Part shown: in pieces, positions 22,812 through 28,228 of the stretch
Numbering within the stretch: the first letter of the stretch is position 1
How the letters are laid out: each line of letters opens with the position of its first letter
Source: JBFMGD01 sp040751775
Lineage (GTDB): Bacteria > Bacillota > Dethiobacteria > DTU022
DNA: 28,228 nt
Assembly (NCBI GenBank): GCA_040751775.1
Contig: JBFMGD010000035.1
Span: forward strand, 1-28,228
Reading direction: 5' to 3'
Position numbers and translations under genes: made by a program
The notes under the pieces: generated by a model
What the model was told of the DNA's origin: nothing
Databases searched by the model: none
The model's input: the letters and a program-made list of their open reading frames with translations, nothing else

Positions 22812-23584
22812 ATGATTCGCTCCCGGCGCGGCCTGCTTAAGCAGATCACCAGCAGCGCTCCCGCCAGGGCCGACACTATCACGCCGATTGTAACGTGTTC
22901 CGGCAGCAGCGCCCGGGTGGAACCGAGGATCATTCCCGCCAGCAGCAGCGAGACCTCGCTCTCAAAGCGCCGGTAGACCGCAGTCAGCACGCGGGCCAGA
23001 CCGAATAGGCCGATCGCAGTCCCCGCGGCAAAAAAAGCCAGGTTTAACCATTGCCAGTTGTTGACCGCCATGAGCACATTATCGTAGAAGTTGAGCATAA
23101 TCAGCGCGGCGCTGCCGGAAACGCCCGGCAGAAGCATCGTCGCGCTGGCCAGGGCTCCGCCGAGCAGAAAATGAACCGGGGTTGCCGGGCCCAGTAAAGC
23201 GAAACCCGATGACGGATCGCACAGCACAAACCAGGTTGCGCCGAAACCGGCCGCGGCGAGGAGCAGCGCGGCGGGGGTGAACCTGACGGTTTTGCTTTGT
23301 ATAAGGACAGTCCGGACGGAGGCGACGAGCATCCCCAGCAGAAACGCCATTAGAAGGTCACTAAAATGAAGCATCAGGTAAACGATTATTTTCACGCCGG
23401 CGTAAGCGCCGGCCGCGCAGCCGAAAAGATGCGGTATGTACGGTTTCAGGTTGACCCGGGAAAGATCCTCGATAAAGCGGCGGTAAAAGCCCATGATCAG
23501 AATGACGGTCCCTGCGCTCAGACCGGGCAGCACGAATGCCATCCCGATGGCCATGCCTTGCATCAGTTTTTGAATGATTAGCAT
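22808..23584 (-). CDS. DUF368 membrane protein (PopT-like undecaprenyl-phosphate translocase family)
   Basis: A 258-residue multi-spanning membrane protein. The two DUF368 signature repeats are visible: LPGLSAGTVILIMGFYRRF near residues 19-37 and LLPGVSGSAALIMLNFYDN near 151-169, each followed by hydrophobic segments. Members of this family have been shown to move undecaprenyl phosphate back across the membrane so it can be reused as a glycan carrier. Such a role would suit a genome with the lipid-linked glycan genes described above, though the two are not co-transcribed. The start is ATG at 23584 with AGAGGA 6 bases upstream. It is convergent with the phosphatase gene and divergent from the phosphodiesterase gene. 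Confidence 0.9.
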   Translation of the reverse strand: MLIIQKLMQGMAIGMAFVLPGLSAGTVILIMGFYRRFIEDLSRVNLKPYIPHLFGCAAGAYAGVKIIVYLMLHFSDLLMAFLLGMLVASVRTVLIQSKTVRFTPAALLLAAAGFGATWFVLCDPSSGFALLGPATPVHFLLGGALASATMLLPGVSGSAALIMLNFYDNVLMAVNNWQWLNLAFFAAGTAIGLFGLARVLTAVYRRFESEVSLLLAGMILGSTRALLPEHVTIGVIVSALAGALLVICLSRPRRERII

Positions 23585-23681
23585 CCAGTCCTCTTTTAAT
23601 CCCGCTGATGATAGAATATACTTTTATGAAGTAACCGTGATCTAATGTGGTTTAATTCGACGGTTGTCGTTTATTTTCCTT

Positions 23682-23711
23682 TTGCGCCGGGTGCTACCGG
23701 CAAAATATATT
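23682..23711 (+). promoter_or_regulatory. Weak candidate promoter for the phosphodiesterase gene
   Basis: TTGCGC (3/6) and TATATT (5/6) are separated by 18 bases. A GCCGG...CCGGC stem overlaps the spacer. This is the best plus-strand match in the divergent gap 23585-23796. Confidence 0.3.
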
Positions 23712-23796
23712 TGGCGGTATATAACAGCGGTGCGTTGGCCATGCTTGCACAAACAGCTGCCGGGTAGAATAGATTATGAATGGCGGAGGAATGACT

Positions 23797-24318
23797 ATGG
23801 TTTCTGAAATCAAGTTGAATATACCGGTCAGGCGGATCGGTGTCGTATCGGACACCCATATCCCCACGCGCGCCCGCTCTCTGCCCAAAGATCTGTGCAC
23901 GGTCTTAAAAGGCGTTCAGCTGATCTTGCATGCCGGCGACCTGGTGAGCGACAGCGTGCTTGACGACCTGCAGGTAATCGCTCCCGTGCAGGCGGTCAGC
24001 GGCAACATGGACCCGCCGGAGTTAAGGGCGCTGCTGGGCCGGCTGAAACTGGTGCACGTCGGGTCGCTTACCTTCGGACTGGTGCATGGAGACGGAACCC
24101 GGGGGTCAACGCTCCAGCGTGCGGTAAGCGCGTTTGCCGCGCTTAAACCGAGCGTAATTATCTTCGGCCACAGCCATTTTCCTCATAACGAATACCACGC
24201 GGATACCCTGATCTTTAACCCCGGTTCCGCGGTTGATCCGCGGCGCGCCCCCGGCCGCTCTTGCGGCATCCTGACACTGAAAGGCGCCTCGGTCCGCGGC
24301 GAGATCATTTACTTCTAA
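23797..24318 (+). CDS. YfcE/MJ0936-type metallophosphoesterase
   Basis: A 173-residue cytoplasmic phosphodiesterase of the calcineurin-like superfamily. All five metal-binding blocks are present: SDTHIP (D19, H21), HAGD (D48), GNMD (N70), VHGDG (H98) and GHSHFP (H125, H127). A compact single domain of this length is normal for YfcE-like enzymes that hydrolyse phosphodiesters in vitro; the natural substrate is generally unknown. The ATG at 23797 is chosen because GGAGGA lies 6 bases upstream. The earlier in-frame ATGs at 23776 and 23791 precede or touch that site. Confidence 0.9.
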   Translation: MVSEIKLNIPVRRIGVVSDTHIPTRARSLPKDLCTVLKGVQLILHAGDLVSDSVLDDLQVIAPVQAVSGNMDPPELRALLGRLKLVHVGSLTFGLVHGDGTRGSTLQRAVSAFAALKPSVIIFGHSHFPHNEYHADTLIFNPGSAVDPRRAPGRSCGILTLKGASVRGEIIYF

Positions 24319-24464
24319 GTAACGGACCAAATTCAGCCAAGCCACGCTGGGCGCCGATCAGGAGCAAGGTTATGACTGACTGCCCGGCGGACAGGCCTTA
24401 CAGGAAAAGAAGGCATCTTTTTCAAGGAGCGCCCTTATTTTTGCGGGAAAGGAGGTTCTCACAC

Positions 24465-24644
24465 GTGGACGTGGAACAGGAAAAACTGAAAACAAGGCTG
24501 CAGCAGGAAGCTGCCCAGGGCAAACTGCCTTGCCGGAAAGCTTTCGCACTGGCTGCGGAAACCGGTTTGGAGGTTGCCGCTATCGGGAAATTGTGCAATA
24601 AGTTAAAGATCAAAATTATCCGCTGCCAGCTGGGTTGTTTCTAA
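24465..24644 (+). CDS. Small cysteine-containing protein ending CQLGCF
   Basis: A 59-residue protein that starts at GTG 24465, behind an excellent AAAGGAGG with 9-base spacing. It reads as three helices with a helix-turn-helix-like middle (residues 24-48), followed by IKIIRCQLGCF. Cysteines lie at 23, 44, 54 and 58. I recall similar short proteins with this C-terminus in anaerobic Clostridia, but I know of no function. The frame is open further upstream, and ATG 24372 also has an AGGAG at good spacing, so a 90-residue form is possible. It follows the phosphodiesterase gene by 146 bases. Confidence 0.65.
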   Translation: MDVEQEKLKTRLQQEAAQGKLPCRKAFALAAETGLEVAAIGKLCNKLKIKIIRCQLGCF

Positions 24645-24966
24645 CCACTGCGGCAGCAGCCGTGTTCACCTTATGCTAGGGTTGCCAGAATTGCTAAATA
24701 GCAGTATAAATTGGTGATCTACTGTTTATAATAATTGTTAAACAGAGCTTAAAGAATAACGTGAAATGTGGAGAAATAGTGTAAAAAAACCCATGAATCG
24801 TTAATAAACCCACGTAAACCTGAAATTACAGCCGTTCTTGATGTTTGCGTAGCAGGTCATATTTGGGTAATATCTTTAAGGGGATTGTTAGCACTCGTTC
24901 GCGGAGAGTGCTGCTAATCAGCCTGAAGCGCTTCAAAAAAATTAAAATTAAAAAGGAGGCAATCTA
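24645..24966 (+). other. 322-base AT-rich intergenic region before groES
   Basis: The region has no convincing gene. It contains an inverted repeat CTGTTTA/TAAACAG (24722-24728 and 24739-24745) that encloses a TATAAT-like sequence, and the CIRCE-like element at 24888. A candidate groESL -10 is TAATAT at 24868-24873, with a poor -35 (TTGCGT at 24845-24850, 17-base spacer). Leader transcription would then begin just ahead of the CIRCE element. Confidence 0.5.
24888..24914 (+). promoter_or_regulatory. CIRCE-like operator (HrcA binding site)
   Basis: The left arm TTAGCACTC is a perfect match to the CIRCE consensus. After a 9-base spacer the right arm reads GAGTGCTGC instead of GAGTGCTAA, so 7 of 9 match. 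A CTAA lies just after it, as if two bases had been inserted. It sits about 50 bases before the groES start site, as expected for repression of groESL by HrcA until heat stress. Confidence 0.88.
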
Positions 24967-25254
24967 ATGAACCTCAAACCTTTGGGAGACCGTATCGTGG
25001 TCAAAGTCCTGGAGGCTGAAGAAAAAACAGCCAGCGGTATTGTCCTGCCCGACAAAGCCAAGGAAAAACCCCAGGAGGGTGAAGTGATGGCTGTAGGCCC
25101 GGGCAAAGTGTTGGAAAACGGCACCCGTTCTGAAATGGAAGTAAAAGTAGGCGACAAGGTGATTTTCTCCCGTTACTCGGGCACCGAAGTGAAAGTAAAA
25201 GGCGATGAGTATTTACTACTCAGGCAAGAAGATGTACTGGCGCTGGTCCAGTAA
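24967..25254 (+). CDS. groES: Co-chaperonin GroES (Hsp10)
   Basis: A 95-residue lid protein that caps GroEL during ATP-driven folding. NLKPLGDRIVVKVLE opens the protein, KTASGIVLPDKAKEKP contains the mobile loop that contacts GroEL, and EVMAVGPGK and DKVIFSRYSGTEVK complete the beta barrel. The length and motifs are typical. AAGGAGG precedes the ATG. groEL follows after 28 bases, forming a bicistronic operon under the CIRCE-like element. Confidence 0.97.
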   Translation: MNLKPLGDRIVVKVLEAEEKTASGIVLPDKAKEKPQEGEVMAVGPGKVLENGTRSEMEVKVGDKVIFSRYSGTEVKVKGDEYLLLRQEDVLALVQ

Positions 25255-25282
25255 CTATTGATTATAAAAGGAGGTTTGTAGT

Positions 25283-26923
25283 ATGGCGAAGCAAATTGAG
25301 TATCGCGAAGATGCCCGCCGGGCGTTGGAAAGAGGAGTCAACGCGCTGGCGAATACGGTTACCGTAACGCTCGGCCCCAAAGGCCGCAACGTTGTTCTGG
25401 ATAAAAAATTCGGCTCTCCCCAGATTACCAATGACGGCGTAACCATAGCCCGAGAAATCGAACTCGATGATCCATACGAGAATATGGGCGCCCAGCTGGT
25501 GAAAGAAGTTGCCACCAAGACCCAGGATGTGGCCGGAGACGGCACTACCACCGCGACTCTGCTGGCCCAGGCGATTATCCGTGAAGGCCTGAAGAACGTT
25601 ACCGCCGGCGCAAACCCGATGATCGTCAAGCGGGGTATTGAAAAAGCAGTCAACGTTGCCGTGGCAGAGTTAAAAGAGATGAGCAAACCAGTGGAGACCA
25701 AGGAAGAGATCGCCCAGGTTGCCGCCATCTCCGCTGATGATGAAAATATCGGCAAACTGATCGCCGAAGCGATGGAAAAAGTGGGCAAAGACGGCGTAAT
25801 CACGGTTGAGGAGTCCAAGGGCTTTACCACCGATTTAAAAGTGGTGGAGGGGATGCAATTCGACCGCGGCTACGTTTCCTCCTACATGGTTACCGATACG
25901 GAAAAAATGGAAGCCGTTCTGGATGATCCGTATATTTTGCTGACTGATCGTAAAGTCAGCAACATCCACGACCTGCTGCCGCTGCTGGAGAAGATCGTCC
26001 AGAAAGGCAAGCAGCTTCTCCTGGTGGCTGAAGATGTGGAAGGTGAAGCGCTCGCTACTCTGGTCGTCAACAAGCTGCGCGGCACCTTTATCTGCGTCGC
26101 GGTGAAAGCTCCCGGTTTCGGCGACCGTCGCAAGGCGATGCTGGAAGATATCGCCGTTTTAACCGGCGGGCAGGTTGTTTCCGAAGACCTGGGCATCGAC
26201 ATGAAGAATGTTGAGGTCAGCATGCTGGGCCGCGCCCGCCAGGTCCGGATCAGCAAGGAAGAAACGGTGATCGTCGCTTTTGAAGACAACACAAATACCG
26301 AGAATATCAAGAAGCGCATCGCCCAGATTCGCGTCCAAATTGAGGACACCACCTCTGATTTCGACCGCGAAAAACTCCAGGAACGCCTGGCGAAGCTCTC
26401 CGGTGGCGTGGCGGTGATTGAAGTGGGTGCCGCTACCGAGACGGAAATGAAAGAGAAAAAGCTGCGCATTGAAGACGCCCTTTCCGCTACCCGGGCGGCC
26501 GTGGAAGAAGGGATCGTGCCCGGCGGCGGTGTGGCTTACCTCAATGTTACAGCTGCCTTCAACAAACTGGAAGCAGACCTGAAAGGCGACGAATTTACCG
26601 GGATGGCGATTGTCAAGCGCGCTTTAGAAGAACCGGTTCGGGTAATCGCCAATAACGCCGGTGCCGAAGGATCCGTGATCGTGGAGAAGGTTAAGGCGAT
26701 GGAAAAGGGAATCGGTTTTAACGCCGTGACCAATGAATTCGAAAACATGATGGCTGCCGGTATCGTCGACCCCGCCAAAGTGGCGCGCTCCGCGATCCAG
26801 AATGCGGCCAGCATCGCGGCTCTCTTCCTGACCACCGAAGCGGTGGTTACCGATAAACCGGAAAAGAACGAACCGAGAATGCCCGGCCCCGGTGACATGG
26901 GGGGCATGGGGGGAATGATGTAG
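25283..26923 (+). CDS. groEL: Chaperonin GroEL (Hsp60)
   Basis: A 546-residue chaperonin that folds proteins within a double seven-membered ring. LGPKGRNVVLDKKFGSP near residues 31-47 and AGDGTTTATLLAQA near 85-98 form the ATP-binding site. The apical and intermediate segments (KAPGFGDRRKAMLEDIA, EEGIVPGGGVAYL) are typical. The C-terminus carries the usual Gly-Met-rich tail MGGMGGMM. The AAAGGAGG site lies 8 to 9 bases before the ATG. Nothing looks unusual. Confidence 0.98.
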   Translation: MAKQIEYREDARRALERGVNALANTVTVTLGPKGRNVVLDKKFGSPQITNDGVTIAREIELDDPYENMGAQLVKEVATKTQDVAGDGTTTATLLAQAIIREGLKNVTAGANPMIVKRGIEKAVNVAVAELKEMSKPVETKEEIAQVAAISADDENIGKLIAEAMEKVGKDGVITVEESKGFTTDLKVVEGMQFDRGYVSSYMVTDTEKMEAVLDDPYILLTDRKVSNIHDLLPLLEKIVQKGKQLLLVAEDVEGEALATLVVNKLRGTFICVAVKAPGFGDRRKAMLEDIAVLTGGQVVSEDLGIDMKNVEVSMLGRARQVRISKEETVIVAFEDNTNTENIKKRIAQIRVQIEDTTSDFDREKLQERLAKLSGGVAVIEVGAATETEMKEKKLRIEDALSATRAAVEEGIVPGGGVAYLNVTAAFNKLEADLKGDEFTGMAIVKRALEEPVRVIANNAGAEGSVIVEKVKAMEKGIGFNAVTNEFENMMAAGIVDPAKVARSAIQNAASIAALFLTTEAVVTDKPEKNEPRMPGPGDMGGMGGMM

Positions 26924-26955
26924 TTCCCTCCCGAGAATTCAGTTAAACCTGGAAT

Positions 26956-26994
26956 AAAAAAGCGGCACGCGCAATGATGGCGTGCCGCTTTTTT
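26956..26994. terminator. Bidirectional terminator between groEL and the glutamine-rich gene
   Basis: Six A, then GCGGCACGC (26962-26970), a 9-base loop, GCGTGCCGC (26980-26988) and six T. The A- and T-runs on both sides make it functional in both directions, serving groEL on the plus strand and the convergent gene on the minus strand. Confidence 0.9.
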
Positions 26995-27016
26995 GCGTTC
27001 TTTGTTGTGCTAGCGC

Positions 27017-27430
27017 TTACTGAAACTGCCCCGTACTCATCGGGGAAAACTGACCTTCCATCCCTGCCTGTCTAAACTGCTGCTGGGCTGCCTGCTGCTG
27101 GATAGCGGGCGGGTAAGACTGCGGTTGAGTACCTTGTTGGTACTGCAACGGCTGCTGTTGAAAGCCGGCTTGGAACTGAGGCTGAACGGATTGCTGGCCC
27201 AATTGGGCAAATCCCTGCTGATGAACCTGCTGCAGTTGGGATTGCAGGCGGTCGATCTCCTGGCCGACCTGGCTGCAGAGCTGGTTAATCTGCCGCAGTT
27301 GCTGTTGGGCATTGGCTTCATACTGGCTCATTTGCTGCAGCCTCTGCGCGTTTTGCTGCTCGGCCTGCTCGAGTTGGCGCACCACTTGCTGGATATGCTG
27401 GATCTGTTGTCTGGCATTAATTTGAGACAT
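27017..27430 (-). CDS. Glutamine-rich coiled-coil protein of unknown function
   Basis: A 137-residue protein with 51 glutamines by my count (about 37%). Residues 1-70 look like a continuous coiled coil (heptad-like QIQHIQQVVRQLEQAEQQ), while the C-terminal half is a Q/P/F/Y/G-rich low-complexity tail. There is one cysteine and no signal peptide or membrane segment. I do not recognise a family; a spore-coat or structural role is only a guess. The start is ATG 27430 because AAGGAG lies 8 bases upstream; GTG 27439 sits too close to that site. It converges on groEL and shares its terminator. Confidence 0.75.
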   Translation of the reverse strand: MSQINARQQIQHIQQVVRQLEQAEQQNAQRLQQMSQYEANAQQQLRQINQLCSQVGQEIDRLQSQLQQVHQQGFAQLGQQSVQPQFQAGFQQQPLQYQQGTQPQSYPPAIQQQAAQQQFRQAGMEGQFSPMSTGQFQ

Positions 27431-27552
27431 GAGCGTCACTCCTTGCTTTTATTTTATTTAAAGGTTGCCCACAGATAAGCGAACCTATTAATGGTGAATA
27501 TTACCTATGCGGCGCAGGCGAATTCAGATTGCTGAAAATATTAAAAATATTC

Positions 27553-27581
27553 GTGACAAATTATCCTTCCTCCGGTATAAC
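27553..27581 (+). promoter_or_regulatory. Promoter for the acyl-CoA synthetase gene
   Basis: GTGACA (27553-27558, 5/6), an ideal 17-base spacer and TATAAC (27576-27581, 5/6). Transcription would start near 27588, leaving a short leader of about 26 bases that contains the AAGGAGGAG ribosome binding site. Confidence 0.65.
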
Positions 27582-27613
27582 TATGATATAAGATCGATCA
27601 AGGAGGAGTGGGG

Positions 27614-28228
27614 ATGAGCCAAACAGCGGAAACCTTTGTCCGGCAGGATGAAGGGACCATTGTTGATGTCTTCCACAAGTGGGTGACCCGGAAACCCGGT
27701 CATGCGGCGCTGCTGGAGAAAAGAGGGGCGGTGTGGCAGCCGGTTACCTGGCGGGAATTTGGAAAAAGGGTGGCTGAGATCGCTTTCGGATTGAAAAGTC
27801 TCGGTGTCGGCAAGGCTGACCGGGTGGCGCTTTTTGCGGAAAACCGGTTGGAGTGGACTTATGCCGACCTGGCCATCCTCGCTTTGGGGGCAATCTCCGT
27901 GCCCATCTATGCCACCAGTTCGGCTGATCAGGTGTCCTACATCCTCGAACATTCCGCAGCAAAGGCCATTTTCGTTAATACGGTGCAGGACGCCGCGAAA
28001 GTTGCCCGGGCGCGGCCGACGCTGCCTCACCTGGAGAAGGTGATCATCTTCTCGGCGGCGGCGCAGAGAGAGAGCTTTGATCTGACTCTGGAGGAGATTT
28101 ACCAATTGGGCCGGGAGGAGCAGGCCTCTTCCGGCGCCCGCTTCACGGATCTGTTTGCGGATCTTTCACTGGACGATCTCTCTTCGATCATGTACACATC
28201 CGGCACTACCGGCCCGCCCAAGGGCTGC
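27614..28228 (+). CDS. AMP-forming long-chain acyl-CoA synthetase, N-terminal part (cut by window edge)
   Basis: The first 205 codons of an adenylate-forming enzyme that activates a fatty acid to acyl-CoA through an acyl-AMP. The frame is open to the right edge without a stop. ADRVALFAENRLEWTYADLA and ALGAISVPIYATSSADQVSYIL are typical of the FadD/FAA1 group. The phosphate-binding A3 motif MYTSGTTGPPKG is complete just before the edge. The ATG at 27614 follows AAGGAGGAG. The divergent gene on its left is separated by its own promoter. The chain-length preference cannot be seen. Confidence 0.92.
   Translation, partial: MSQTAETFVRQDEGTIVDVFHKWVTRKPGHAALLEKRGAVWQPVTWREFGKRVAEIAFGLKSLGVGKADRVALFAENRLEWTYADLAILALGAISVPIYATSSADQVSYILEHSAAKAIFVNTVQDAAKVARARPTLPHLEKVIIFSAAAQRESFDLTLEEIYQLGREEQASSGARFTDLFADLSLDDLSSIMYTSGTTGPPKGC

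Noticed and set aside
25882..26469. Open frame of 195 codons on the minus strand inside groEL
   Set aside because: It is Ser-rich, antisense to a conserved chaperonin and has no ribosome binding site.

Overview
The window looks like a chromosomal segment of an anaerobic, moderate-GC low-GC-clade Gram-positive (Firmicutes, class Clostridia, perhaps a Peptococcaceae or Syntrophomonadaceae relative). This rests on strong AGGAGG-type ribosome binding sites, a CIRCE-like HrcA operator before groESL, LytR-CpsA-Psr (LCP) proteins, PASTA repeats, frequent TTG starts, and a small protein ending in CQLGCF of a type I associate with this group. The taxonomic guess is inference; no rRNA or other marker is present.

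Region 1 (1-11630) is a cell-surface polysaccharide locus. A minus-strand family 4 glycosyltransferase sits at the left edge. The plus strand then carries the dTDP-L-rhamnose pathway (rfbB, rfbA, an rfbC-like epimerase, rfbD), a 611-residue double-domain GT2 glycosyltransferase, a WsaF-type rhamnosyltransferase, two more GT2 enzymes and a polyprenyl-phosphate sugar phosphotransferase that would prime the lipid-linked chain. Together they suggest a rhamnose-containing glycan built on undecaprenyl phosphate. No flippase, ABC exporter or polymerase is visible in the window. Several intergenic gaps hold short C-rich/G-rich hairpin repeats.

Region 2 (11631-17853) is an envelope module. It has an AT-rich divergent kinase-like gene, a membrane-anchored UshA-like metallophosphoesterase, a small probable lipoprotein, an LCP-FN3-PASTA fusion protein and a second LCP protein. 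LCP enzymes attach undecaprenyl-linked glycans to peptidoglycan, so this block may anchor the polymer made by region 1.

Region 3 (17854-24966) is mostly housekeeping: a CopA-type copper ATPase, pyrF, a small ComK-like unknown, a histidine phosphatase, a DUF368 membrane protein (a family linked to undecaprenyl-phosphate recycling), a YfcE-type phosphodiesterase and a 59-residue Cys-rich protein.

Region 4 (24967-28228) has groES-groEL behind the CIRCE-like element, a shared bidirectional terminator, a convergent glutamine-rich coiled-coil gene, and the first 205 codons of an AMP-forming acyl-CoA synthetase cut by the window edge.

The most notable observations are two genes (8353 and 12390) whose family-consistent N-termini have no ATG/GTG/TTG start and instead line up with an ATT codon at good spacing from a Shine-Dalgarno sequence, and the LCP-FN3-PASTA architecture beside a second LCP gene and a rhamnan-type locus. 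I saw no CRISPR array, tRNA, rRNA, transposase or prophage.
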